In this document: in pieces, positions 8,666-17,213 of the stretch
Position numbering within the stretch: position 1 is the stretch's first letter
How the letters are laid out: every line of letters starts with the position of its first letter
From: Azospirillum sp. 51_20
GTDB taxonomy: Bacteria > Pseudomonadota > Alphaproteobacteria > RF32 > CAG-239
Direction of reading: 5' to 3'
Assembly: GCA_001917175.1 (NCBI GenBank)
Contig: MNTV01000026.1
Coordinates: 3,156 to 67,155, forward strand
Length of the DNA: 64,000 nucleotides
The notes under the pieces: model-generated
What the model was told of the DNA's origin: nothing
The model's database searches: none
What the model saw: only the letters and a program-made list of their open reading frames with translations
Made by a program: the position numbers and the translations under genes

Positions 8666-8968
8666 TCACAAAAGGCCGCTTTCTTTTTGCAAACGGACAA
8701 TGTCCGTACAGTTATCACGCAGGGTGTCGTGTTTGTCCCACCCGGCCCGATGAATGTCAATGCGGATTTCAAATGCTTTTTCCGCTTTGCCCGCGACAAT
8801 CAGCATGTCCAGAGAATCGGCCCCCAGATCAGCCGGCCGGTCGGAAAGCTTCAGTTCGCATTTTTCAAGCGACAACGCGTCAGTTACGAGGGGACAAAGC
8901 CTGGCAAACACTGCCTGAATTTCCTGCTCGCCGGCAGAAAATTCTTTGTCTTTTCTTTCTTTTCCCAT
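8666..8968 (-). CDS. Acyl carrier protein paralogue 1
   Basis: A 100-residue protein of the acyl carrier family. LGADSLDML contains the Ser52 that carries 4'-phosphopantetheine, at the start of helix II. The surrounding four-helix pattern fits, with an Asp/Lys-rich C-terminal part (AGWDKHDTLRDNCTDIV). It is longer than AcpP (about 78 residues). It follows a second, related ACP gene by 23 bases, and both end at one terminator. No ketosynthase, holo-ACP synthase or adenylating enzyme lies nearby, so the acyl group and pathway are unknown; a role outside bulk fatty-acid synthesis is likely. Confidence 0.8.
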   Translation of the reverse strand: MGKERKDKEFSAGEQEIQAVFARLCPLVTDALSLEKCELKLSDRPADLGADSLDMLIVAGKAEKAFEIRIDIHRAGWDKHDTLRDNCTDIVRLQKESGLL

Positions 8969-8991
8969 AGGCAGACGATTAAACCGGCGGC

Positions 8992-9291
8992 TTACCGACG
9001 GTCGGTTTCACCTAACGTGCGGACAATGCCGGAACAGGTTTCGTACAAGGTGGAATTTTTGTCCCAGCCGTCGTTTTCATCAATATGAATTTCCAGCAGT
9101 TTGTCAACTTCCATCATCACATAGGCCATGTCCAGGGAATCGGCGCCCAAATCATCGCGCCAACAGGCGTCAAGCACAACGTCCTTCTCCTCGCATCCCA
9201 CTTCTCTGACGATCACGCTTCTGATTTTGTCAAGCACGGTTTGAGCCTCTTCTCTGCTGACCGCGGATTTTTTTGCATTACAGTTTTCCAT
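8992..9291 (-). CDS. Acyl carrier protein paralogue 2
   Basis: A 99-residue acyl carrier protein; DLGADSLDMAYVMMEVDK has the attachment Ser52 and the acidic helix II that partner enzymes read. The C-terminal ENDGWDKNSTLYETCSGIV aligns with the GWDKHDTLRDNCTDIV stretch of the following gene, so the two arose by duplication. First gene of the pair. The AT-rich region upstream (9301-9360) holds no promoter that I can place with confidence. Confidence 0.82.
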   Translation of the reverse strand: MENCNAKKSAVSREEAQTVLDKIRSVIVREVGCEEKDVVLDACWRDDLGADSLDMAYVMMEVDKLLEIHIDENDGWDKNSTLYETCSGIVRTLGETDRR

Positions 9292-9475
9292 AAAATTATA
9301 TGATAAAAAATTATTTTCCCGTCAGATATAGCATGCCGGCCGCTTTTTGTCAACCCGGAACCTCATTTTTCCGCTTAGACCGCCACTGAAAAAGGCGGCA
9401 AAAAGAATTTGCGTTTCGCCTTTTTTTGTGCTACTTTGGACAAAAATATCATATTAATGCAAACGGATTGCAACC

Positions 9476-11119
9476 ATGTCTGACCTGCAGAAAAATTTAA
9501 CCGCGGCCGGAGCCTCTGCCGAATCGGCCGAAAAAATCGCCGGCATAATCAAAGCGGCGGCCCAAGCCGCCGCCCTCACCCCCGTTGAGCTTAACCGCTG
9601 TCTCCGCATCGGTGCGGACGAAGCCAGACGCATTTATTACTGGGAAAAGAAACATGCCCCGCTGCTGCCGGCCGGCGGCGGCGAACGGCTGAAAGAAATA
9701 AAAAAACTTTTTACCGACAGAGGCCTTGCCGCAGACGATGAACGTTTCAAACACATTTTGCTTGAAGCGCCGTCGCTTCTGTTTCTGCCGGCATCGACAA
9801 TTGAAGACAACATCAAAAGCCTCTGCCGCTTTCCCGGACTGCCGGCAATCGACGAGGAAACATACCGCCGGGCGGCCCTGAAACAGCCGCGGCTGCTTTG
9901 TCTGCGGCCGCAGACGATTGCGGACAACATCCGCGGACTGGTCAATCACCCCGCACTTTGCGGACGCGAAGGCAAACCGCTGCTCAAATGCCGGGAATAC
10001 ATCGCGGCGGCCCTCAAACGCCCGCAGCTGCTTTACCAGTTGCCGGAAACGCTGGCTGCCAACGTCAGCGGCGTCGTCAGCCATCCGGCGCTGAAAGACG
10101 ATGACGGCAAACCGCTGTTTACAACGGAAACCTATCTGCAAACGGCGCTGAAAAAACCGCAGTTGTTTTTACACGCGCCGGAAACCGTGGTCGAACATGT
10201 TACGCGCTTTCTCCGGCATCCAGCCTTCGCCGACGAAAACGGCAACAGTCTGATCAAAGCCGGCGACTACCGCAAGGCGGTTCTCCGACACCCGGCGCTG
10301 CTGTTGCAAAATCCCGACCTGGCCGCCGCCAACATCAGCGGCGTCGTCAATCATCCGCTGCTGGCCGCCGCGGACGGCAGCCCCCTGACAAGCCGTGCCG
10401 AATATGTCAGGGCGGCTCTGAAACAGGCTTCGCTGTTTATCATTACGCCGGACACCGTGGTCGGAAAAATAAACGGCATCATCCGCCACCCGGATCTCAG
10501 CGGTACAGACGGCCGTCCCGTCATTGACAAGGCCGCCTGTCTGAAAGCGGCGCTGAAAATGCCGGCGCTGTTCGTCATTTTGCCGGAAACGATCGCCGCC
10601 AACGTCAACGGCGTCGTTCGTCATCCGGCACTGCAAAACGAACAGGGACAGCCGATGTTCAAACGCGAAGACTACATAAGAGCCGCGATCAGACAGCCCT
10701 CGCTGCTGGTACAGGCGCCGCAGACAGTAGCCGAACACGTAACAATCATCAAAGACCTGCTGCTTAAGGAGGAAATCTGCCCCGATACGGCGGCGGTCGC
10801 CGATTTCTGCCTGACCAACCCGATTACCATGGTGCTTGGCAGCGACAACCTGAAATCCCGCTATCTGTATGCTTACGCCAAGCGCCGCCGCGGGGAAAAG
10901 CCGGGCAAAAAAATCATTGCCGATACCAAGGGTAAAATGCGCGATTATCTGGCGCAAAGCGACTTTTCCGCAGATTTGCCGGAACGCGACTATGAACGAC
11001 TTTACCGGCGGCACCGGATCGTCGTTGCGGACGGACGGGCAAACGTGCTTGCGCCGCGGACGGCTTCCGTTTACGGTATTGATATTATCCGCAGCCTCAG
11101 GGCGGGAAAAGAAAAATAA
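9476..11119 (+). CDS. Repeat protein with eight 45-residue helical units (mTERF-like pattern)
   Basis: A 547-residue protein. After about 90 residues without repeats come eight units of 45 residues, of the form Y-x-x-AAL(K/R)xPxLLxxxPETxxxNVxGVVxHPAL followed by an acidic/glycine loop (DDGKPL or EQGQPM). Each unit predicts two or three helices; Pro positions and the P-x-LL core resemble mTERF repeats, which stack into nucleic-acid-binding superhelices. The C-terminal part is basic (AKRRRGEKPGKK). No signal peptide or membrane segment. A weak promoter (TTGTGC-N18-CATATT) lies just upstream. A nucleic-acid or peptide-binding role is inference; no enzyme motif is visible. Confidence 0.75.
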   Translation: MSDLQKNLTAAGASAESAEKIAGIIKAAAQAAALTPVELNRCLRIGADEARRIYYWEKKHAPLLPAGGGERLKEIKKLFTDRGLAADDERFKHILLEAPSLLFLPASTIEDNIKSLCRFPGLPAIDEETYRRAALKQPRLLCLRPQTIADNIRGLVNHPALCGREGKPLLKCREYIAAALKRPQLLYQLPETLAANVSGVVSHPALKDDDGKPLFTTETYLQTALKKPQLFLHAPETVVEHVTRFLRHPAFADENGNSLIKAGDYRKAVLRHPALLLQNPDLAAANISGVVNHPLLAAADGSPLTSRAEYVRAALKQASLFIITPDTVVGKINGIIRHPDLSGTDGRPVIDKAACLKAALKMPALFVILPETIAANVNGVVRHPALQNEQGQPMFKREDYIRAAIRQPSLLVQAPQTVAEHVTIIKDLLLKEEICPDTAAVADFCLTNPITMVLGSDNLKSRYLYAYAKRRRGEKPGKKIIADTKGKMRDYLAQSDFSADLPERDYERLYRRHRIVVADGRANVLAPRTASVYGIDIIRSLRAGKEK

Positions 11120-11152
11120 CCGCCCTAAAAAAGAAAAATCCCCTTATTGCAC

Positions 11153-11196
11153 AAAAAAACTTCCGCCGTCCTTTTCGGACGCGGAAGCTTTTTTCA
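11153..11196. terminator. Bidirectional intrinsic terminator
   Basis: CTTCCGC-CGTCC / GGACG-CGGAAG hairpin with A-run before and T-run after, between the convergent repeat-protein gene and the next minus-strand gene. Confidence 0.85.
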
Positions 11197-11210
11197 TAAC
11201 GGAAAGAATT

Positions 11211-12080
11211 TCAGCCGACAAAGAAAGCTTTTCCGGCACCGGCATCAAACACCTTGTTGCCGACGGCGATTACCGCCCGGTCAAACAATTCTATTTCACC
11301 ATACTCCTCAACGCATTTTTCCCCGTCAAAAAGAATCAGCGTGCCGTTTTTGTCGCTGTCCCGGTCATAAACCAGCACCGCCGGCAGATCGAAATTTTCC
11401 GGCAGACAGTCAGAGCCTTCGTAAACCTTTTTCCACGCGTCGCCGGCGGCAAACAGCAAAACGCTGCCGCCTCTCACCTGCAGTTTCCGATATCCGCCCT
11501 GCGGACCGGCCTTGATGCGGTAGCCGTCGCAAAACAGGTCACAGCGGCCGTCCGGATACTGCGCAATGCTTGTTTTTCCGTCCGCAGCCGGCGTGAAAGA
11601 AACGTATTTGCGCGTTTCAAAAGCGTCCGTTTCCTCATCAAGGGCGGAAACGTTCCAGCCGCCGCTTTCCGGACGCTCGCCGAAAACGTCGCCGGCAAGG
11701 ATTTTTTTACCCAGATAAATATCGCCCAAAAACATTTCCCGGCCGTTTTCCAGCTTCTGTTTTCCCGGCCGGTGATTGAGCCAAAACCAGCCGTCGGTCA
11801 GATGATATACAAAATCGGCGCCGAAAAGCTTAAACTCAAAAACGTCGCGCGGACCGCAAACCAACGGTCCCGTCAGATTCCGACAGGGAAAATAAAAAAG
11901 GTCGAACACGCGGTCTTTTTTGCGCATCACGGCAACCGCCGCGTTTGCAAACTGCCAGTAGTTCAAACCGGACGAAACTTCGCACTCTGCCGCAGCCGTC
12001 GTTTTTTTCATCAGCAAACGGCAGCGCACTTCCCGGTTGTCATTCTCTTTTTCCAGTCTTACATTGTTTCCGTAAATCAT
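11211..12080 (-). CDS. Hypothetical protein (289 aa)
   Basis: A soluble-looking protein without signal peptide or membrane helix, rich in aromatic residues (YWQFANAAVAV, DGWFWLNH) and predicted beta strands. It contains several Gly-Asp turns and no motif I recognise. It is a single transcription unit ending at the bidirectional terminator, and upstream is an AT-rich stretch (12081-12130). It is probably a real gene because base composition and codon use match neighbours. Function unknown. Confidence 0.7.
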   Translation of the reverse strand: MIYGNNVRLEKENDNREVRCRLLMKKTTAAAECEVSSGLNYWQFANAAVAVMRKKDRVFDLFYFPCRNLTGPLVCGPRDVFEFKLFGADFVYHLTDGWFWLNHRPGKQKLENGREMFLGDIYLGKKILAGDVFGERPESGGWNVSALDEETDAFETRKYVSFTPAADGKTSIAQYPDGRCDLFCDGYRIKAGPQGGYRKLQVRGGSVLLFAAGDAWKKVYEGSDCLPENFDLPAVLVYDRDSDKNGTLILFDGEKCVEEYGEIELFDRAVIAVGNKVFDAGAGKAFFVG

Positions 12081-12176
12081 AAGTTTTGTTATTTTTAATA
12101 ATTAAACATAAAATATTATCGCGGACGGGAATTTAACAAAAAATTTCCGTCTTGGCAAGCAAATACATTCCGTTTT

Positions 12177-12647
12177 TCAAACCGTCAGCCGGGCAGTCTT
12201 CAGGCCGACGATTTCCTCCAGCGCGGCGAGCGGCGCCTCAATCTGAAAACCGATTTTGCCGGCACTGAAAATGATCGTCGCAAAGTCCGCGGCGGTTTCG
12301 TCGGCAAATGTCGGAAACGGCTTTTTCATCCCGAGCGGCGAACAACCGCCGTGAACATAGCCGGTCAGGCCGAGAAGCTCTTTTGACTTGACCATCTCGA
12401 CCGACTTTTCGCCGGCGGCGGCCGCCGCTTTTTTCAGATCCAGCTCTTCCGCCACCGGAATCATAAAGACATAATGCTGATGCGACTTTCCGACCGTCAC
12501 CAGGGTTTTAAACACCTGCTTCGGGTTCTGGCCGAGCGCCGTCGCCACTTCTATCCCGCTCAAGGCCCGGCTGCCGTCATAACTGTAGGATCGGTAGTCA
12601 ATCTTATGCCGGTCGAGTATCCGCATGGCGTTGGTTTTGCTTTCCAT
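12177..12647 (-). CDS. ybaK: Cys-tRNA(Pro)/Cys-tRNA(Cys) deacylase, YbaK/EbsC family
   Basis: A 156-residue trans-editing enzyme that hydrolyses misacylated aminoacyl-tRNA. Family features are the early K-TLV strand (QVFKTLVTVG), the conserved GYVHGGCSPLGMKK segment that forms the active pocket, and a conserved Lys/Asp pattern near LDLKKAAAAAGEKSVEMV. Length is typical. AGAGAGGAAA precedes the start. It is the second gene after a lipoprotein gene on the same strand (14 bases apart). Confidence 0.92.
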   Translation of the reverse strand: MESKTNAMRILDRHKIDYRSYSYDGSRALSGIEVATALGQNPKQVFKTLVTVGKSHQHYVFMIPVAEELDLKKAAAAAGEKSVEMVKSKELLGLTGYVHGGCSPLGMKKPFPTFADETAADFATIIFSAGKIGFQIEAPLAALEEIVGLKTARLTV

Positions 12648-12661
12648 CGTTTCCTCTCTTT

Positions 12662-13303
12662 TTAATTTTCCACCCGTATGGTCAGCGCCGGGAACAACTC
12701 GTCGTCACTGCCGAAGTGGCTGAAACGGATGTCTCCGGCAGCGTCCGCCGTCAGCAGCGATTTGAAGGGACGCGCTTCCCGCCGGCCCTCAAAAGAATAG
12801 CGGTGATAAGACTGTTCCGTATCGTTAAGCAGAAGAAAACTCAGGCTGCCGAACAACGGTTTTCTGACCGTCAGCACACCGTTTTCGGCCGTCGAAATTT
12901 TTACGACGGTCAATCCGGGGAACAGCTTTTCCACCTCTTCGGGCGACAATTTACGCACCTTGAAAGCGTTGTCGCGATATACCGTTTCGGTAAAATACAG
13001 ATCGTTTTGGTTATATCCGATCAAACGGCCGTTTAACAGAAACTCATAGGTCGAAGCGGGCGAAAAGCCTGCTTTCCTTGCCGTATATTGCGAATAACTG
13101 CCCGTACCCGGCGAAACGGACCTGGTAAACACCGTGCGGTCTTCCGCCATGCCGCCTTCCGACCAGACGCCGGCCGCAGGAGAATAGACCACCTGCGCCC
13201 TGTCCCCGACCGCTGCTGCCGTCACCTCCGGCGGCAGCCGGTAACCGGCGGCGCAGCCGCTTAAAAAACAAAGGCACATCCCTGTGAAAAAAACGTTTTT
13301 CAT
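12662..13303 (-). CDS. Predicted lipoprotein (213 aa)
   Basis: Begins with a short lipoprotein signal (lipobox LSGC, Cys17). The mature part is beta-rich with many Tyr, Thr and Arg residues and no recognised domain; ELLNGRLIGYNQNDLYF-like strands suggest a periplasmic beta-sandwich. AGGGGTG precedes the start. Probably co-transcribed with ybaK, which looks like a chance association. Function unknown. Confidence 0.78.
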   Translation of the reverse strand: MKNVFFTGMCLCFLSGCAAGYRLPPEVTAAAVGDRAQVVYSPAAGVWSEGGMAEDRTVFTRSVSPGTGSYSQYTARKAGFSPASTYEFLLNGRLIGYNQNDLYFTETVYRDNAFKVRKLSPEEVEKLFPGLTVVKISTAENGVLTVRKPLFGSLSFLLLNDTEQSYHRYSFEGRREARPFKSLLTADAAGDIRFSHFGSDDELFPALTIRVEN

Positions 13304-13442
13304 TTACACCCCTCCGCAAACTTTGCGCATTAAAACTTTCATTGTATACAATTAAACCCAATATCTATGAGATTCAATAATTTTGTAGAGGTTGTATTGC
13401 AGGAGACGCACAACATATTAATTTTCTAAAAGGAGGAAGACC

Positions 13443-13631
13443 ATGAATGAATTGCACTTTCTGATTCATAACCTTTCCGATCTGGCACCGAACCACGACC
13501 GCCGCCCTCATTGCCGGGTCGTCGACATTCTGGTGGAAAACTGGGCGGGCGGACAATACATCACCTACAATTACCGGGAACACATCATGCGGATCAGACG
13601 CCGACCGGAAACGGCCGTTGTCAAAAACTGA
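13443..13631 (+). CDS. Small hypothetical protein (62 aa)
   Basis: A 62-residue protein with a near-perfect ribosome site (AAAAGGAGG, seven bases before ATG), which strongly supports translation. It has an acidic/His start and ends in a basic stretch (MRIRRRPETAVVKN). Residues VVDILVENWAGGQYITYNY could form a small beta hairpin. No homologue recognised. It is followed after 160 bases by another small gene with an equally strong ribosome site. Confidence 0.6.
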   Translation: MNELHFLIHNLSDLAPNHDRRPHCRVVDILVENWAGGQYITYNYREHIMRIRRRPETAVVKN

Positions 13632-13792
13632 GACAAACGCGCGCCGCCGTTCCGCACGGCGGACAAAAAGGCAAAGTGTACTTATTTTTGGTTACCCCGC
13701 ACCGACTTTTACCTACTACCGCAATTTTGCGACCATGGTATAGTTCGTTTTGTGATTGCCATAACTTAACCGAAAAAGGAGGGTATTAAAAA

Positions 13793-14026
13793 ATGGGACA
13801 GGCGATAAAGAAAAAGACGATTCCGGGAAACGACGACGAGCGCGACATCATGCTCATCGGGAAAATTTACAAAAGTTTCGAGGCTCTGGAAGAAACGCTC
13901 GGAAAGCTGCAGCTTGAAGAGCCTCTGTTTATTACCTACATGGCAAAGAAGTCTTTTGCCGACACCGTTTTTTCACAAATCAAACATAATAACGAAAAAA
14001 CGCAGATTCAACGTTTCATCAACTGA
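13793..14026 (+). CDS. Small hypothetical protein (77 aa)
   Basis: A 77-residue basic-then-acidic protein behind AAGGAGGG. The first ten residues are Lys-rich; the rest predicts two helices with ALEETLGKLQLEEPLFITYM in the middle. The gene converges on cysS with only two bases between the stop codons. No homologue recognised. Confidence 0.6.
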   Translation: MGQAIKKKTIPGNDDERDIMLIGKIYKSFEALEETLGKLQLEEPLFITYMAKKSFADTVFSQIKHNNEKTQIQRFIN

Positions 14027-14028
14027 AA

Positions 14029-15414
14029 TCAGCATTTTTTCCAGGTGGTGCCGGAAGGCGTGTCCTCCAGCACAATGCCCGCAGATTTCAACTGATTGCG
14101 GATTTCGTCCGCCCGCGCATAGTTCTTTTCCTTTTTGGCAAGGGCGCGCTCTTCTATCAAACGGTTGATCTCATTCTCGTCGAGCGGTCCGCCGGCCCCC
14201 TGCTTAAACCAGCTTTCGGGATCCTGATACAAAAGGCCGAGAACGGCAGCCGAGGCGACGAGCTTTGACTTGGCTTCCCTGCGCTCTTCCGCGCTTTCCG
14301 CCTTATTCAGGGTGTTGACCAACTCGTGGAGAACCGACAAGGCCAGCGGCGTGTTGAGGTCGTCGCAAAGAGCTTCCATCACTCTGGCATCCGGACCTAC
14401 GCCGGCATCAACCTTGATATCTGCCGTTTTGAGCAAAGCGTTGTAAAACTTGTCCAAAACCGTTTTTGCCTGTTTCAGCCCGTCAAAAGTGAAATTGAAC
14501 GGCTGATGATAATGGGTGCCGATAAACAGCAGCCGGAGAGCTTCCGCCGGATATTCTCCGATCAGCTGGTTAACGGTATAAAAATTGCCGAGCGATTTGG
14601 ACATTTTGACTCCGTCCACCATCAGCATGCCGGCATGCACCCAGTAACGGGCAAAAGTGTCGTTCGGATGGGCGCACATCGACTGCGCGCATTCGTTCTC
14701 ATGGTGAGGGAAAATCAGATCCGATCCGCCGCCGTGAATGTCAAACGAATTACCGAGATATTTTGAACTCATGGCCGAACATTCCAGATGCCAGCCCGGA
14801 CGGCCGTAGCCCCAGGGGCTGTCCCAGCCGGGCTGCCCGGCTGCCGACGGCTTCCACAAAATGAAGTCGGCCGGATTTTTCTTGTAACCGGCCACCTCAA
14901 TCCGCGCGCCGGCCAGCATTTCCTTCATGCTGCGGCCGGAAAGGAAACCGTAGTTTTTCATCGAATCGACGGAAAACAAAACGTGCCCGTCGGCCTCATA
15001 GGCATGGCCGTTTTTAAGCAGCAGTTCGACCAGCTCAATCATCTCGTTGACAAACTCGGTCGCCCGCGGACGAAAATCGGGATCGGCCACGTTCAGCGCA
15101 TGCATGTCGTCCAGATACCACTGATAGGTTTCCCGGGTGATTTCACTGATCGGCTTGCCGGTTTCCTGATGTTTGTTCAAAATCTTGTCGTCAATGTCGG
15201 TAATGTTGGAAACGTAAGTTACGTGGTCTTTGCCGTAAACCTCGCGCAAAACCCGGTTGAGCACGTCAAAAACCACCGCCGACTTGGCGTTGCCGAGGTG
15301 CGCGCGGTCATAAACCGTCGGCCCGCAGACATACATGCGAACGTTGTTTTCATCCAACGGAACAAATTTCTCCTTGCGGCGTGTCAACGTATTGTGCAGA
15401 TACATTTCCGGCAT
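14029..15414 (-). CDS. cysS: Cysteinyl-tRNA synthetase
   Basis: A 461-residue class I synthetase that charges tRNA-Cys. It shows the N-terminal zinc Cys in MYVCGPTVYD, the HIGH-like AHLGNAK, zinc ligands in WHLECSAM and HHENECAQ, and KMSKSLGN for ATP. The C-terminal DALR/anticodon region ends in a short basic tail. Length is typical. AAAGGAG precedes the ATG. It follows gltX by 12 bases, so both are probably on one transcript. Confidence 0.96.
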   Translation of the reverse strand: MPEMYLHNTLTRRKEKFVPLDENNVRMYVCGPTVYDRAHLGNAKSAVVFDVLNRVLREVYGKDHVTYVSNITDIDDKILNKHQETGKPISEITRETYQWYLDDMHALNVADPDFRPRATEFVNEMIELVELLLKNGHAYEADGHVLFSVDSMKNYGFLSGRSMKEMLAGARIEVAGYKKNPADFILWKPSAAGQPGWDSPWGYGRPGWHLECSAMSSKYLGNSFDIHGGGSDLIFPHHENECAQSMCAHPNDTFARYWVHAGMLMVDGVKMSKSLGNFYTVNQLIGEYPAEALRLLFIGTHYHQPFNFTFDGLKQAKTVLDKFYNALLKTADIKVDAGVGPDARVMEALCDDLNTPLALSVLHELVNTLNKAESAEERREAKSKLVASAAVLGLLYQDPESWFKQGAGGPLDENEINRLIEERALAKKEKNYARADEIRNQLKSAGIVLEDTPSGTTWKKC

Positions 15415-15426
15415 TTTTTTCTCCTT

Positions 15427-16749
15427 TTATGCATATTCGCCGTTCAAGCGGCGGAAAACCCGTTCGCGCCCGATCAACGGCAGTAAAATTTTCAGTTCGG
15501 GACCGTCTTCCGTCCCGGTAATCGCTTTGCGCAGCGGGTGAAACAAAGCTTTTCCCTTGCGGCCGGTGCGCTCTTTTACCGCATTTGTCCAGACGGCAAA
15601 GGTTTCCTCGTTCCACGGCTCGGGCGGCAACAATTCGGCGGCGGCGGACGTCAGTTCCCTGTCTTCCAGTTCGGGTCGAACCGGCCGACGGCAGATTCCC
15701 CGCCATATTTCACTGTCTGTTACAATATTCAGATTGCCGCGGATGGCATTCCAAAACTCCCTGTCTACATTCACCCGGCCTTTTACCGCTTCATAATCCA
15801 GCCCGCGAACCAGGTGGGTGTTGAAGCGGCGCAGGTCGTCTTCCGAAAACTTCGGCTGCGAACGCCCCAGCCTGGCAAGATCCAGACTTTCCGCAAGGCT
15901 GCACAGGTCGGCAAAAGGTTCCACCGCTTCCGAAGTGCCCAGCTTGGCAAGATAAGAACAAATTGCCATCGCTTCAACGCCTTCCGCCCGCAATTCGGCA
16001 ACGCCGACGGAACCCAGACGTTTGGAAAGTTTTCCCTCCCTGCCGGTCAAAAGCGGCAGGTGGGCAAACGACGGCACCCGGCCGCCGACCGCCTCAAACA
16101 TCCGTATCTGCGACGCGGTATTGGTCACGTGGTCTTCGCCGCGGACAATATGTGTGATTGCAAAGTCCGTATCGTCGACAACAGAAGGCAGATGGTATAA
16201 ATAACTTCCGTCTTCACGAATTACAACGGGGTCGCTCAAATTTTCCGCCGAATAATGGCAGCGGCCGCGCACCATATCTTTCCAGACGATGTCGCCGGGC
16301 GCCAGTTTAAAACGGTAATGAGGCCGGCGGCCTTCCTTTTCATAAGCGGCAATTTGTTCTTTCGTCAAACTCAGGGCACGGCGGTCATAAATCGGCGGGC
16401 GACCCTTGGCCAGCAGTGTTTTGCGCATCAGTTCCAGTTCTTCCGGCGTTTCGTAACAAGGGTAAACCAATCCTTCCGCAATCAGTTTTGCCGTCACTTC
16501 CCGGTAACGTTCCGTCCGCGCGGACTGCCGGGCTTCGCTCGACCACACCAGTCCCAGCCACTGCAGGGCGTCGCGTATTTCCGCTTCATATTCTTTTTTG
16601 GAGCGTTCCTTATCGGTATCGTCGATCCGTAGCATAAAGCTTCCGCCCAGCTTTTGCGCCAGCAGCCAGTTGAACAGCGCGGTTCTGGTATTGCCGATAT
16701 GCATGTGCCCGGTCGGCGACGGCGCGAATCTGACTTTGACTTCTGACAT
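15427..16749 (-). CDS. gltX: Glutamyl-tRNA synthetase
   Basis: A 440-residue class I synthetase. PSPTGHMHIGNTRTALFNWL carries the HIGH element and KLSKR the KMSKS equivalent. It is shorter than the usual 470-residue enzyme; many Alphaproteobacteria have two GltX paralogues, and the short type often charges tRNA-Gln for the GatCAB route, but the sequence alone does not decide that. A good sigma-70 promoter lies 37 bases upstream. It leads the cysS gene. Confidence 0.93.
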   Translation of the reverse strand: MSEVKVRFAPSPTGHMHIGNTRTALFNWLLAQKLGGSFMLRIDDTDKERSKKEYEAEIRDALQWLGLVWSSEARQSARTERYREVTAKLIAEGLVYPCYETPEELELMRKTLLAKGRPPIYDRRALSLTKEQIAAYEKEGRRPHYRFKLAPGDIVWKDMVRGRCHYSAENLSDPVVIREDGSYLYHLPSVVDDTDFAITHIVRGEDHVTNTASQIRMFEAVGGRVPSFAHLPLLTGREGKLSKRLGSVGVAELRAEGVEAMAICSYLAKLGTSEAVEPFADLCSLAESLDLARLGRSQPKFSEDDLRRFNTHLVRGLDYEAVKGRVNVDREFWNAIRGNLNIVTDSEIWRGICRRPVRPELEDRELTSAAAELLPPEPWNEETFAVWTNAVKERTGRKGKALFHPLRKAITGTEDGPELKILLPLIGRERVFRRLNGEYA

Positions 16750-16785
16750 TTGAAATTATTCCCCGATAAATTTGAACAATTGCCG

Positions 16786-16814
16786 AGTATATAAGCATAC
16801 CCCGCAGATTTCAA
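16786..16814 (-). promoter_or_regulatory. Sigma-70-type promoter of gltX-cysS
   Basis: On the minus strand TTGAAA (16809-16814), 17 bases, TATACT (16786-16791); the gltX ATG follows after about 36 bases. Confidence 0.65.
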
Positions 16815-17176
16815 GACTTTTTTACCCCCTCGGCGGCAACGGCAAAACAAAATCCGCCGGCATAACAAAGCCTTTGCGAATATAACCGGTTACGCCGAGT
16901 ATTTTCAAACCCCGTTCCCGTCGCCGCGGCGACGCAGCCTTTTTCCCGGCGGCACCGGGTACCGACGGCCGATACAAACGTCATCAACCGTTCTGAATAT
17001 CGAAAAACCGGCCGCACAAGCTTGAAGATGAAGCAGCATCACATATCTGCTTTGATACCGGCTTGTTGTGCCTGCCTGATAAAAAGACTCTCCGTAAGCG
17101 TCAAAAACACTTTCAGGCTCGGCGTGTCCGGGGACTTATCGCTGCGGTACCTTCATTGTGATGCTGTGTTCATCCC
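16815..17176. other. Intergenic region without recognised gene
   Basis: About 360 bases between the gltX promoter and the trcR terminator. Short open frames on both strands have no ribosome site, family match or stable composition. No RNA gene, repeat or palindrome stood out. Confidence 0.6.
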
Positions 17177-17179
17177 ATA

Positions 17180-17208
17180 AAAAAACCTCTCCGCCAGGAG
17201 AGGTTTTT
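17180..17208 (-). terminator. Intrinsic terminator of trcR
   Basis: ACCTCTCC-TGGC-GGAGAGGT stem with T-run on the minus strand, directly after the stop codon; nearly symmetric, so it could work both ways. Confidence 0.88.
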
Positions 17209-17213
17209 CGTTT

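Noticed and set aside
9391..9427. Terminator before the repeat-protein gene (AAAGGCG/CGCCTTT).
   Set aside because: The loop is 19 bases, the stem is short, and no plus-strand gene upstream needs it.
13631..13790. A small RNA between the two small genes at 13.4 and 13.8 kb (CCGCCGT/ACGGCGG hairpin).
   Set aside because: The hairpin has no T-run and no convincing promoter; nothing else supports an RNA gene.
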